Source of the DNA: JBECKX01 sp964468475
GTDB lineage: Bacteria > Zixibacteria > MSB-5A5 > CAIYYT01
DNA length: 64,000 bases
Direction: 5' to 3'
NCBI GenBank assembly: GCA_964468475.1
Contig: CAYXUL010000009.1
Location: forward strand, 5,079-69,078
Under the pieces are notes generated by a model. It had not been told where the DNA came from and made no database searches. It worked only from the letters and a program-made list of their open reading frames with translations. Position 1 is the stretch's first letter. Each line of letters opens with the position of its first letter. Both the position numbers and the translations under genes were made by a program. Below are positions 35,940 to 44,600 of the stretch, in pieces.

Positions 35940-36527
35940 ATGAATCTACACAATTCCGCCCGTAATGTAGCCATTGCACTGGTTGCCTTTGTAGCAGCCT
36001 CCATAATTTCGCTGGGCTGCTATACGATCATCAAACACCCGCAAATTCAAAGCACGCAAACCGCCGTAGATACCGATCAATATACACATACCAGCAATGA
36101 TCGAGACTGCATGCGTTGCCATCAGGACTTTGGCCAGTATCCGTACGGCTACTACTACAGCGATTACTATCCCAGCTACTACTGGGATTATCCCCGCTGG
36201 GGCAGCTACTATGCTTACCCCTGGTGGTGGGATCACTTTTGGTACAATGGCGGTTCTCAGCAGGCCGGTAACACGAATGCCGACAATCGCCCCGATCGCC
36301 GTCGGCAGGGTCTGGCTCCGCCCTATTCTCAGGGAGGAAACCTCAACTTCCCGGCGCCTCTGCCTCCTCCACCCATGTTCACTCCGGGCGGAACCGGCAC
36401 CGGTTCGAATGGAACTGCGACCGGCGGAACGTCGGGTGGGGATAATGGTGGCAGCAAAGGTAAGGAAGAGAAGAAGGAACAGAAACCGCCAAAGCGCCGG
36501 GGCGGAAACAAGAAGGGAGATGGATGA
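35940..36527 (+). CDS. Monoheme c-type, Tyr/Trp-rich putative lipoprotein
   Basis: This 195-residue exported protein has a hydrophobic signal (residues 10-26) and a cysteine at 27 (ISLGC), an imperfect lipobox, so it may be lipidated. A single haem-attachment motif CMRCH lies at 57-61. Directly after it, residues 67-102 contain about 21 aromatic residues out of 36 (for example YGYYYSDYYPSYYWDY and AYPWWWDHFWY). The rest is Pro/Gly-rich and ends in a Lys-rich tail (KGKEEKKEQKPPKRRGGNKK), probably disordered. His-33, His-50, Met-58 and His-99 are possible sixth ligands. It lies 42 bp after the barrel gene and overlaps the FadL-like gene by ATGA. The haem motif is direct evidence; electron transfer across the envelope is inference. 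Confidence 0.7.
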   Translation: MNLHNSARNVAIALVAFVAASIISLGCYTIIKHPQIQSTQTAVDTDQYTHTSNDRDCMRCHQDFGQYPYGYYYSDYYPSYYWDYPRWGSYYAYPWWWDHFWYNGGSQQAGNTNADNRPDRRRQGLAPPYSQGGNLNFPAPLPPPPMFTPGGTGTGSNGTATGGTSGGDNGGSKGKEEKKEQKPPKRRGGNKKGDG

Positions 36528-37795
36528 TGCGGTTCCTACTTACGATTGGCCTGGCCCTGGTTCTGAGCACAGTAACCCTCTCGCGCCCTGCCTTTGCGCA
36601 AGACAACAATGGTAGTCTTATCACGGAATCATCAGCCGGATCGTCTTTCGGTGTCGGCGGTCGTGCGGTTGGTATGAGTGAGGCGGTGATGGTCTCCACC
36701 AGAGACGGATTCGGGATTGTCTACAATCCAGCAACACTGGTTAAGATCAAACGCCCCGAGTTTCTGGGAGCGCTCTCCTTCGAGCGAGTCGACAACAAAA
36801 CGACCGGCGCCCTTGGTTTCAACTCGGTAGCAGAGAACAACCTCGACAGAACCCGACTCAGCTCGTTGACATTGACTGTTCCCGTGCCTACATATCGCGG
36901 CTCGTTCGTGCTGTCGTTTGGTGTCAATCGCACACACTCATTCGATAACACCTTCACTGAGAATATAAACATAGCTGATGCCAAAACTTACGCGCTGGAA
37001 GAAGCAGGTGGTGGGATTCGTGAATACGGCGCCGCTGCCGCTATCGAACTCTCGCCAAGGCTTGCCGTCGGAACCACTTTGATTTATTTCAGTGGCGGTG
37101 AAGACTACAACTGGAATTACATTTACAGCGACCTGGCGTCGACCGATCAGAATATAGACAACATCAAGAGTGACTATCATGGTGTGGGAGCGCGACTCGG
37201 CGGACTCTTTGAAGTAAACGAGAACTTCGCCCTGGCCATTACTGTCAACACGCCGGTCAAATACAAGATCAGCCAGGATTATGTTCAGACCACTATTACC
37301 GATGGCACGCGCGACATTTCCCAGGGTACGTATGAGTACCATTTGACCCATCCGTTCGCCTTCGGAGGCGGTGCTTCGTTTCGCACCCGACTGCTGACTG
37401 TTGAAGTCGACACCAAGTACATCAATTGGTCTGAACTGAAATATGACATCGCAGACGATCCCAACCTGGTCTCCGATAATTTCGATCTCCAGCGCAGCTA
37501 CAGCGGTGCGTTAAGTATCATGGCGGGGGCTGAATATGTCCTGCCACAATTCGGACTGGTATTGCGAGGAGGATTCAAGCATGACCCGCTTCCCTACAGC
37601 AACGCTTTTGCCATCAATCAGGTTGAACAAAACCGCAATTCGTTCTCATTCGGGCTCAGTTACTTGATCGACCGGGTAGCAATGCTGGACGTTGGCTATG
37701 CGCGCGCAACTTACAAGCTGCAGGACAACGTTGAGAGGCTTTCGCAGAAGTACTCGACTGACAAGGTAATGGTGTCGGTGGGATATCGAATCTAG
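36524..37795 (+). CDS. OmpP1/FadL-like outer-membrane protein
   Basis: This 423-residue protein has a signal peptide (LLTIGLALVLSTVTLSRPAFA). The early motif FGVGGRAVGMSEAVMVSTRDGFGIVYNPATL (40-70) is characteristic of FadL/OmpP1 and PorV-like barrels (Ala/Gly-Met-Gly-x-Ala, then Asn-Pro-Ala). A strand-rich body follows and ends GYRI. FadL-type proteins pass hydrophobic molecules through a lateral opening; PorV types shuttle T9SS cargo. The ATG is coupled (ATGA) to the stop of the monoheme gene. The substrate is unknown. It ends 11 bp from the convergent creatininase gene. Confidence 0.78.
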   Translation: MMRFLLTIGLALVLSTVTLSRPAFAQDNNGSLITESSAGSSFGVGGRAVGMSEAVMVSTRDGFGIVYNPATLVKIKRPEFLGALSFERVDNKTTGALGFNSVAENNLDRTRLSSLTLTVPVPTYRGSFVLSFGVNRTHSFDNTFTENINIADAKTYALEEAGGGIREYGAAAAIELSPRLAVGTTLIYFSGGEDYNWNYIYSDLASTDQNIDNIKSDYHGVGARLGGLFEVNENFALAITVNTPVKYKISQDYVQTTITDGTRDISQGTYEYHLTHPFAFGGGASFRTRLLTVEVDTKYINWSELKYDIADDPNLVSDNFDLQRSYSGALSIMAGAEYVLPQFGLVLRGGFKHDPLPYSNAFAINQVEQNRNSFSFGLSYLIDRVAMLDVGYARATYKLQDNVERLSQKYSTDKVMVSVGYRI

Positions 37796-37806
37796 GCTTA
37801 CCGCCC

Positions 37807-38544
37807 CTAAAAGAACCGCTCCCAACGATCGAATAGCCGTTCGAGAAAATCCCCCATTTTCTGCTTAATCTTGGTGGCTAGCTCCTTGCCCTTCACGGGA
37901 TCAAAATCCGGCTCGCCCCTTCCCTCTTTATCGTAGATCAGCACCGATCCCGGAATCGGATAGACATCTACTCCGTCAGTGAACTGATAAGCCATCTCCG
38001 GCTCATACGCTGATTTATCCGCAAGTTTGGGATCTATCGACATCACATAACCGGTCTCATCGCGTCCGGCATGGCCACCGGGCCCGCCGTAAACTTCCTC
38101 GGTAACATCGGCGCACATCTGCCACCAGCTCAAAACCGCTATCTTGATCTTAAACTGCATGTAACCCTGGTGCGCCACCTGCTTGAGGGCACTGTTGTTG
38201 CCCCCATGACCGTTAATAATAATACAGCGCTTGAAACCCTTGTCGGCGAGCGACTCGATGATATCGAGCATATAGGCGATAAAGTGCTCCGGCTTGATCG
38301 TGAGCGATCCCGCGTAACCGTACAACGACTTGGTTATACCATAGTGCACACAGGGGGCGGTGATGGCATCAAAGCGGTCGCGCAGATAATCGGCGATGTC
38401 GATCGGAATGTAATTGTCGGTACCGATGCACGCTGAACCATGGCCTTCAATAGTTCCTACCGGCAGAAATACCAGGTCAGTTTTTGCGGGAACCAGTTTC
38501 TGGACGCTTCGCCAGGATAGTTCTTCAAGTAGATAGCCGGCCAC
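37807..38544 (-). CDS. Creatininase-family amidohydrolase
   Basis: The 245-residue protein has the metal ligands of the family: Glu-33/His-35/Asp-43 in LPVGTIEGHGSACIGTDN, INGHGGN (111-116), and Glu-163 in GGHAGRDETG. Family members hydrolyse cyclic or linear amides, for example creatinine, FAPy intermediates in archaeal riboflavin/F420 synthesis (ArfB), or the mycofactocin peptide (MftE). The GTG start is coupled to the stop of the DUF2064 gene (TAGTG) and has a strong AGGAGG. Pairing with a nucleotidyltransferase-fold protein hints at a small-molecule cofactor pathway, but no other such gene is present. Confidence 0.87.
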   Translation of the reverse strand: MAGYLLEELSWRSVQKLVPAKTDLVFLPVGTIEGHGSACIGTDNYIPIDIADYLRDRFDAITAPCVHYGITKSLYGYAGSLTIKPEHFIAYMLDIIESLADKGFKRCIIINGHGGNNSALKQVAHQGYMQFKIKIAVLSWWQMCADVTEEVYGGPGGHAGRDETGYVMSIDPKLADKSAYEPEMAYQFTDGVDVYPIPGSVLIYDKEGRGEPDFDPVKGKELATKIKQKMGDFLERLFDRWERFF

Positions 38545-39314
38545 TAAACCTCCTCATCCGAGAACCGTTCCAGAAGTGATTCGAGTGCCGATTCGGTCTG
38601 TTTGGCGGATATCTCATCACCCACGATCCTGAACGCATTTATGTCACGTGCGAGGAACTCAAGATCGCCCGGCTGCCGCAAGTCATACCACAATTCGAGC
38701 TCTTCCCATTTCAGGTTGAATTCACGAGCAACCTCAACCATGCGTCTGTAAATGTCATCATTGAGCGACCAATCGATCTCCGTGAAAACCTGCGAGACCA
38801 GCCTGCGCATACCGAGCAGATAATACGAGCCTTCCAGCGTTGGTCCGAAGACGATGTCTTTGCTGTTCAGCGACCTGTAAGCTCCGCTGAGCATGCGCTT
38901 GCTGATCGTCGGCGTGACGCAGTCAATCAGCAACACACGTTCATGGCCTTTGTCAAAGCACTTGCCAAAGGTGATTTGAAAATTCCTGGCGATGGTCGAC
39001 TCGGAGTGCGGCCAAAAGTCGATTCCTGTCTCCTGCAGATGTGTAAGCGATTCGCCCTTCAAAGTGCGTTTTAGGTTTTCAATCGCATCGAAGACTATCG
39101 CCTTCACTGAGTCAGCTGCGTATGAGACAATCAGGTTACAGTTCTCCAGGCCAAGACACGCGGCGATGGTATCCTCAACGAATGCGCTATAAAGGGAATT
39201 CTTGTCATCGGGGTCGAGAGCGTCCGTAAACTGTGACTGTACTCGTTGACGGTTCTGGTCTTCTAAATATATGACCAGGGCATCTCGATGTGTGCTTTGC
39301 TTAACTTTTGGCAT
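38544..39314 (-). CDS. DUF2064 (nucleotidyltransferase/glycosyltransferase-A fold) protein, degenerate
   Basis: The 256-residue protein matches DUF2064: a strand plus LYSAFVEDTIAACLGLENCN near 41-60, and ERVLLIDCVTPTISKRML ... DIVFGPTLEGSYYLLGM near 125-175. In active relatives the first loop is a Lys-Thr-Arg-Leu-type nucleotide-binding motif; here the region reads VQSQF. The metal-binding Asp-x-Pro motif reads CVTPT, and the DGGYY loop reads EGSYY. The protein may therefore be catalytically altered or inactive. It is coupled to the creatininase gene downstream. Alternatives are a CofC/MobA-like enzyme with unusual substrates. Confidence 0.72.
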   Translation of the reverse strand: MPKVKQSTHRDALVIYLEDQNRQRVQSQFTDALDPDDKNSLYSAFVEDTIAACLGLENCNLIVSYAADSVKAIVFDAIENLKRTLKGESLTHLQETGIDFWPHSESTIARNFQITFGKCFDKGHERVLLIDCVTPTISKRMLSGAYRSLNSKDIVFGPTLEGSYYLLGMRRLVSQVFTEIDWSLNDDIYRRMVEVAREFNLKWEELELWYDLRQPGDLEFLARDINAFRIVGDEISAKQTESALESLLERFSDEEV

Positions 39315-39492
39315 TGGCGGTTAGAACATCAAATTTACTTGTCCTGAGTTAACGAATATAGAAGTGACCCCTGCAAAAACAAGGGAATATTCCACGACAG
39401 CTTTCAAATTTAGCTTGACTGGTGGAGGGAGTGTCTTGAGGGGATTAAGGCAGCCATTGCGGTACAATGGCTCAAAGTACCCGCGAAAAAGC

Positions 39493-41427
39493 TCAGAGCA
39501 GCTCACGCATGTGAGCGATCATTTCCTCGGGCCCCACGACGCCTTGCAGGACTTTGCGAACATTGCCATCTGAGTCCAGCATAAGTGTGGTTGGCAGCGA
39601 GTATTGCTTGAGCCCGAAACGTCTCATGAAATCTTTCGCGGCCGGAGTGTCAGCCCGCTCAAGCTGTACCTTGATAGGAACAAAGTTAGCCGCTACTTCG
39701 GCAACCTTAGGGTCGCTGAAGGTCTTCTTCTCAAGCACCCGGCAATTGGCGCACCACGTGGCCCAGGTGTCGATCAGAACCGGCTTGCCCTCCTGCTTGG
39801 CCTGCTGCAACCCCGCCTCGAGGCTGGTATTCCAGCTGATCAGATGCTCTGCTTGGGCTCCGTTTCCGCTGCCCGCAAGCGGCAGCCATTGACGGGCAGG
39901 TGGCAGAATGAAACCCTGCATCAGCACGACGCCGCCGATCAGGTAAATTCCCAATGCCAGCGCTACAATGCCGACGAACTTCTTGAGCCTGAGGAAAAAT
40001 CCCGAATCCGAAGTCAACCGGTCAAGTCCACCGCCGAATACACCAAGCAACAGCAGCAAGATGCCGGTGAGCACGGCCGTAAGCGTTGGTGAGATTAGAG
40101 TTCGCAGGAAATATACCGCCATCAGCAAGAGCACGAAGCCGAAGAATTTCTTGACCTGTTCCATCCAGCCGCCGGCGCCCGGCAGTTTACTGATCGAAGA
40201 GGAGAAAGTGCCGATGATGACGTAGAGTGTACCTAGACCCAGTGCAAAGGTGAACAGCACGAGGAAGCCAACAATCGGCGAACCATTGGTGGCGACATAC
40301 AGTAAGATCCCGGCAACAAACGGCCCGACGCAGGGTGACACCACCAGCGCCGCGACCACGCCCAGCAGTAGCGCTCCACCCACTCCACCGCCACTAGCTT
40401 TTCCACCGAGCTTGTTTCGCAGGGATGCGGGCACCTGCAGTTCATACAGACCGAACATCGAGAGTGAGAATATCACGAACACGACCACAATTCCGATCAC
40501 CACGGGCGGACTGGCCAGCCACGCACCAAACACCCCCCCCACCAGGGACACGATCAGCCCCATGATTCCGTAGACTACGGCCATTGAGCCGACGTAGAAA
40601 AGCGAGAGCACAAAACCTCGTCCGAAGCTGCGCTGTTGGCCCGCGAAAATGCTGACTGTTATCGGGATCATCGGGTAGGTACAAGGTGAGAATGACAGCA
40701 GTAAACCGGTAACAAACGCCAGCCCCAATGCCAGAAGGTAACCCCAGAAACCGTACTCAGTGATTAGCTTCTGCAGGTCGGAATGCTGTTCTATCCCCTG
40801 GGCCACACCCTGAGTTGCCATTGAATTCTGTGCTGCCACGGGGGTTATGCTCTGCGCGAAGTACTCCTGATTTACCGGCGTTCCGCCGCTGCCCACCTTA
40901 ATGGCGATGTTAGCATCTACGGTTTGAGGCGCTCGGCACTCACGACTATTGCAGGGCTGGTATGTCATCCGCACCGGCAACTCATAGTTACCCGGTGCGA
41001 CTGAATTTGCGATTTCAACCTTAAACGGAATTACGACCTCCCCCTCGAACACGGACATCTTGTCGCCCGCGAGTTGCGCATCGATCGGCGATGGGTACAC
41101 TACACCTGATGGAGTAATGCCCGGAAGAGTATCAAACGCTACTTTAGCGGCGATCAGGAATGATTGGTACGGCTGGTTGGAATTGATATGCCAGCCATGC
41201 GCAATCTTCGCCACTACAGCTCCTTTGTAGCTCTCGCCCGGGGCAGCAGCTGAGGAAGAAAACACTCCTTTGACCTGAACCAGCCCGCCCCCTGCTTCTG
41301 CCTTGAATTGTTCAAGATTGAATGACTGCTGCGCAAACAGCGAGCCAGTGAACAGAACCAGGGTCAGCAAACACGCTGTAACCAGGAATCTCGTAAGCGA
41401 TTTAGGGGACTGTAGAATGAGTTTCAT
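39493..41427 (-). CDS. dsbD: Thiol:disulfide interchange protein DsbD
   Basis: DsbD carries reducing power from cytoplasmic thioredoxin across the inner membrane to periplasmic thiol proteins, including cytochrome c maturation. The protein has a signal peptide (FLVTACLLTLVLFTGSLFAQ), an N-terminal DsbD-alpha domain with a Cys pair (CNSREC), and eight-helix membrane domain with SFSPCTYPMIPITVS and VVSPCVGPFVAGI (the two redox cysteines). The C-terminal thioredoxin-like domain has TWATWCANCRVLEKK (CxxC). All redox cysteines are present. The ATG at 41427 is preferred over the TTG at 41454 because it places the signal peptide correctly. The ccm operon lies 3.5 kb away. Confidence 0.93.
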   Translation of the reverse strand: MKLILQSPKSLTRFLVTACLLTLVLFTGSLFAQQSFNLEQFKAEAGGGLVQVKGVFSSSAAAPGESYKGAVVAKIAHGWHINSNQPYQSFLIAAKVAFDTLPGITPSGVVYPSPIDAQLAGDKMSVFEGEVVIPFKVEIANSVAPGNYELPVRMTYQPCNSRECRAPQTVDANIAIKVGSGGTPVNQEYFAQSITPVAAQNSMATQGVAQGIEQHSDLQKLITEYGFWGYLLALGLAFVTGLLLSFSPCTYPMIPITVSIFAGQQRSFGRGFVLSLFYVGSMAVVYGIMGLIVSLVGGVFGAWLASPPVVIGIVVVFVIFSLSMFGLYELQVPASLRNKLGGKASGGGVGGALLLGVVAALVVSPCVGPFVAGILLYVATNGSPIVGFLVLFTFALGLGTLYVIIGTFSSSISKLPGAGGWMEQVKKFFGFVLLLMAVYFLRTLISPTLTAVLTGILLLLLGVFGGGLDRLTSDSGFFLRLKKFVGIVALALGIYLIGGVVLMQGFILPPARQWLPLAGSGNGAQAEHLISWNTSLEAGLQQAKQEGKPVLIDTWATWCANCRVLEKKTFSDPKVAEVAANFVPIKVQLERADTPAAKDFMRRFGLKQYSLPTTLMLDSDGNVRKVLQGVVGPEEMIAHMRELL

Positions 41428-41501
41428 TTCAGGAACAATGACCAATAGTGACAATCGGGTTCGACACGATTCTGAGGACAGCCGGAGAAAACGAGCAACT
41501 G

Positions 41502-42545
41502 CTATTTAGAAGATTTCTCCGAGGCAGCATCCTCCAGCTTTTGAACCAACTTATCAAAGTCAATGTTCCGTGCAATTTCTTTTGCGAGACTTTCTGCGAA
41601 CGATTTGACAAACTCGGTTTTCAGCTGTTTCCGTTCGGCGGTCGGTTGAGACGCGGGAGCGCTCGAGCTCGCCGCCGGCTCCAACTCATCCTGAAGCTTC
41701 TCGATATAAATTTTCGACTTGCTGTCGACCTCGGCCTGCTTCAGTTTATTCAGCTGCTTAGTCGAGATTTTTGAGGTACCGATCTCCTGAACCTGAAATT
41801 TCCCTGTAGCGCCTGCGGTCGTCATATCCACTTCCGGGGCCGATTCTGGCGCAGGATGGTCTGCTTCCGCTTCGGGATCGCTGGAATCGCGGCGCATCTC
41901 GTTGACAAACCAGTCATAATCATGTGGTGAGTCAGAGCTGGTGGTCGGAGGCTGTGGTGGATTCTCCAGATCGTATTGATCCTCAGAAAGGTCAAGCCTG
42001 TCCAATGATGGAGCCGTTGATTTCTGCTCCGGTTCATCTGTAGTGGATTGCTTTAGCATACTCAGGAATATCTTATCGGTTGCGCTTGATATTTTCTTCT
42101 CGAAACTCTGCTCATCGTCAGTCAATATGCTTTCAATGTCGACATCATCTTCCTCGGGAACTGATGCCACCGCGCGCTTGAGCAACTGGTCGATCTTGTA
42201 GAGCAACTCCTGCGGCGAGAACGGCTTCGTCAGCGTGTCATCAGGTGCAAGCTGAACCAGCTCTTTAGTATCGGTTAATTCCGAGCTCCCCAGCAGTAAC
42301 AGCACCGGAAGCCTGGCGGTCGTCGTGTCCTTACGCAACTCCTGCAGGATAAAGTATCCGCTGCAGTTATCAGTCGCTGTGGCGATGACTGCCAGATCAT
42401 ACGAACCACGCTTTAGCTCCTCCAACGCTCTGGTGCCGTCCTGATGGAGGGTGGCTTCATAGCCATGCTGGGTAAGTAGCTTCCGGCACACGGAGATAAT
42501 AGTCTCAGACGCGTCAGCTACCAGGATTTTTTTGCGTGTAGTCAT
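41502..42545 (-). CDS. Response-regulator-like protein with degenerate receiver and long disordered tail
   Basis: This 347-residue protein has an N-terminal receiver fold (ILVADASETIISVCRKLL, KPFSPQELLYKIDQLL). The strand normally ending in the phosphorylated Asp reads DLAVIATATDN, with Ala-55 at the acceptor position. Asp-11 and Lys-107 remain, so it is a pseudo-receiver. The remainder is acidic and low complexity, with a final helical segment (FVKSFAESLAKEIARNIDFD) that may bind a partner. It overlaps the rhomboid gene by ATGA upstream. No output domain is recognised. A scaffold role is inference. Confidence 0.8.
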   Translation of the reverse strand: MTTRKKILVADASETIISVCRKLLTQHGYEATLHQDGTRALEELKRGSYDLAVIATATDNCSGYFILQELRKDTTTARLPVLLLLGSSELTDTKELVQLAPDDTLTKPFSPQELLYKIDQLLKRAVASVPEEDDVDIESILTDDEQSFEKKISSATDKIFLSMLKQSTTDEPEQKSTAPSLDRLDLSEDQYDLENPPQPPTTSSDSPHDYDWFVNEMRRDSSDPEAEADHPAPESAPEVDMTTAGATGKFQVQEIGTSKISTKQLNKLKQAEVDSKSKIYIEKLQDELEPAASSSAPASQPTAERKQLKTEFVKSFAESLAKEIARNIDFDKLVQKLEDAASEKSSK

Positions 42546-43384
42546 TTCTGTTTGTCAGAGAGCTTCTTGGCGGCGTTTTCCAATACACGCTTTTCACGAT
42601 CGGTCAGGTTTTCGTAGCCGCCAACTTCATTAATGCGATCCAGGATCTTATCGACCTCATCCATTAGTTCGGCACTTTTGCGGTTATGCTGTATAATTTT
42701 CTCGGCTTTTCGCTTCCGCCGGAAGAACTTAAGACGCTTAAACGGAGCAACAAAAAGCCTTCCCAGGCGCCAGTCCTGTTTCAGGTAGACATAGCCGATC
42801 AAAGCGCCGCCAAGATGAGTAAAATGTGCGATGCCGTCGCCCTTATTCGACCAGGCGGCGAAAATACCGATGCCAATCATTATGGTTACTAACCACTTCG
42901 CCTTAATTGGAATAAAGAACGGAAACATCATGATTTCGCGATTAGGATAGGTCATCGCGAAGGCGACCAGAACGCCGAAAATGGCGCCCGATGCTCCGAT
43001 TGTCGGGACGCTGCTGTAGATCTGCAGGAAGAAAGTGATAATGCCCGCGCCGATTCCACAGATAAAGTAGAACTTTAGGAAGAAGCGCGTACCCCATTGC
43101 CGCTCAAGGTCGGTACCGAACATCCACAGCGCAAACATATTGAAGAGAATGTGGAAAAATCCGCCGTGCAGGAACATGTAGGTCACAAGCTGCCAGACGG
43201 AGAGATTGTTCAGAATAGCATTGGGAACCAGTCCAAGGTTCTCGACCATCCAGCTGCTTCCCAGAGACATCTCAAGGATATAGACCAGCGCGTTGGCTAT
43301 AAGAAGATACTTGATCCCGGGTGTCATCCCCAGTCCGAAACCAAAGGGGCTGGTTTGATATGAGCGATTGCGGAATATGCGCAT
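42542..43384 (-). CDS. Rhomboid-family intramembrane serine protease
   Basis: The 280-residue protein has six membrane segments and the rhomboid catalytic pair: Ser-132 in TIGASGAIFGVLVAF and His-187 or His-190 in IAHFTHLGGALIGYVY. The conserved LFNMFALWMFG and FLHGGFFHILFN segments of loop 1/TM2 are also present. A cytoplasmic C-terminal region of about 60 residues (basic, then helical NLTDREKRVLENAAKKL) matches the extension of many FCB rhomboids. It would cleave membrane proteins within or next to the bilayer. The gene overlaps the pseudo-receiver gene by 4 bp. Confidence 0.92.
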   Translation of the reverse strand: MRIFRNRSYQTSPFGFGLGMTPGIKYLLIANALVYILEMSLGSSWMVENLGLVPNAILNNLSVWQLVTYMFLHGGFFHILFNMFALWMFGTDLERQWGTRFFLKFYFICGIGAGIITFFLQIYSSVPTIGASGAIFGVLVAFAMTYPNREIMMFPFFIPIKAKWLVTIMIGIGIFAAWSNKGDGIAHFTHLGGALIGYVYLKQDWRLGRLFVAPFKRLKFFRRKRKAEKIIQHNRKSAELMDEVDKILDRINEVGGYENLTDREKRVLENAAKKLSDKQK

Positions 43385-43499
43385 ACGTAATTCTTATCGG
43401 TTAAAGACCGTAATGATTATAACCGCCACGCGCGGCTTTGGCAAGTAACGATACGTCCCACAGCAGCGAATTGAGCCAAAATTCGACTGTAGACGTCCA

Positions 43500-43539
43500 A
43501 TAAAAGAAACGGCGGCGATCGACTGTCGACCGCCGCCGT
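43500..43539 (-). terminator. Rho-independent terminator of the trxA-CoA-binding unit
   Basis: On the minus strand, perfect 9-bp GC-rich arms (ACGGCGGCG at 43531-43539 and its complement at 43509-43517) are followed by a T-rich tract at 43500-43509. It lies 15 bp after the CoA-binding protein stop. Confidence 0.9.
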
Positions 43540-43553
43540 AGAATCTTGCTCGA

Positions 43554-43976
43554 TCAGCTCATCTTGCGCAGCTCTTTGGCCACGCAACGGTTCTGCACGA
43601 ACTTGAGGCCGCTACTGACTGCCCGCCTTGCGCCCGCGTGATTGATAACGCCCTCCTGCAGCCACACAGCGGCGGCGCCGAGCTTTATCGCTTCGTCGAT
43701 AATCGGATCGGTAGTTTCCGAACGCCGAAATACATCAACAAGATCAATCTTGCCATCTATTTCGCTCAGCGACTTGAACGACTTGCGACCCAGAATTTCG
43801 TCCTCCGTCGGATTGACCGGAATGACATCGTAGCCTCTCTCGATCAGGAGCTTGGCGACCCCATTGGATGCTCGCTCCGGTTTAGAAGAGAGTCCAACCA
43901 CGGCAACCCGTTTCGACTGCCGCAGCAGGTCGAAGATTTCTTCCTGGGGCGGGTTCTCGTAGTCGCTGTCACTCAT
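43554..43976 (-). CDS. CoA-binding domain protein (YccU-like)
   Basis: This 140-residue Rossmann-fold protein matches the CoA_binding family: VAVVGLSSKPERASNGVA (about 28-45), YDVIPVNPTEDEILGRKSF and DLVDVFRRSETTDPIIDEAI, ending with VQNRCVAKELRK. It is probably a small cytoplasmic CoA- or nucleotide-binding protein of unknown role. Four bases of its ATG overlap the trxA stop (ATGA), and a terminator follows directly. Confidence 0.88.
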   Translation of the reverse strand: MSDSDYENPPQEEIFDLLRQSKRVAVVGLSSKPERASNGVAKLLIERGYDVIPVNPTEDEILGRKSFKSLSEIDGKIDLVDVFRRSETTDPIIDEAIKLGAAAVWLQEGVINHAGARRAVSSGLKFVQNRCVAKELRKMS

Positions 43977-44299
43977 GCGAGGAACTTCTCTACCTTCTCC
44001 TGCAGCTGCTTCTTTGGCATCGCTCCGATTACCTGATCCTGAACCTTGCCGTCCTTGAAGAACAGCAGCGTCGGTATCGACATAACGCTAAACTGCGAGG
44101 CGGTTTTCCCATTGGCGTCGACATCTACCTTCACAACCTTGAGCTTGTCAGAATATTCGGCGGCCAATTCGTCAAGAATCGGGGCGATCATTCGGCAGGG
44201 GCCACACCATTCAGCCCAGAAATCAACAATTACGGGTACGTCGCTCTGAACAACCTCCTGGTCGAAGGTGGAATCAGAAACTGCAGTTGCGTTCGACAT
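43973..44299 (-). CDS. trxA: Thioredoxin
   Basis: This standard 108-residue thioredoxin carries the active site WAEWCGPCRMIAP (Cys-32, Cys-35) and the cis-Pro segment MSIPTLLFFKDGK. As the cytoplasmic dithiol donor it would reduce ribonucleotide reductase, peroxiredoxins such as the Bcp at 59 kb, and DsbD at 39-41 kb. AAGGAG precedes the ATG. It is first in a two-gene unit with the CoA-binding gene. Confidence 0.96.
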   Translation of the reverse strand: MSNATAVSDSTFDQEVVQSDVPVIVDFWAEWCGPCRMIAPILDELAAEYSDKLKVVKVDVDANGKTASQFSVMSIPTLLFFKDGKVQDQVIGAMPKKQLQEKVEKFLA

Positions 44300-44535
44300 A
44301 TCTATTCTCCTTCCGTTCTTATACTCAGCTTTCTCTAAGTCTTAAAACTATCTGTAATTATTTTTGTTCCAGAGCAGATGTATTGTCCCCGTGAAATCAT
44401 ACGGTGAAATGCCTGTGCTGAGCAGGCTTTGGTGAAGTAATCGATTAAAATTCCGCAAACAAGCGCTTTTGCTCACAACGCACAATTTAGTTGCGCCGGT
44501 GCCGGGCAAACCCCGAGTGTGGGCACCAAATCGAA

Positions 44536-44562
44536 GCCGAGAGGACATGACATCCTCTCGGC
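44536..44562 (-). terminator. Strong hairpin, probable terminator downstream of ccmF
   Basis: Perfect 10-bp arms (GCCGAGAGGA at 44536-44545 and its complement at 44553-44562) enclose a 7-base loop, 38 bp past the ccmF stop. The following T-run is weak on both strands, so it may act as a terminator or an mRNA-stabilising hairpin. It separates the ccm operon from trxA. The rest of 44300-44600 holds the trxA upstream region and nothing else recognisable. Confidence 0.65.
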
Positions 44563-44600
44563 CTGATAGTTCGATATTTCAATTTCAGGGACTGGGGCCG

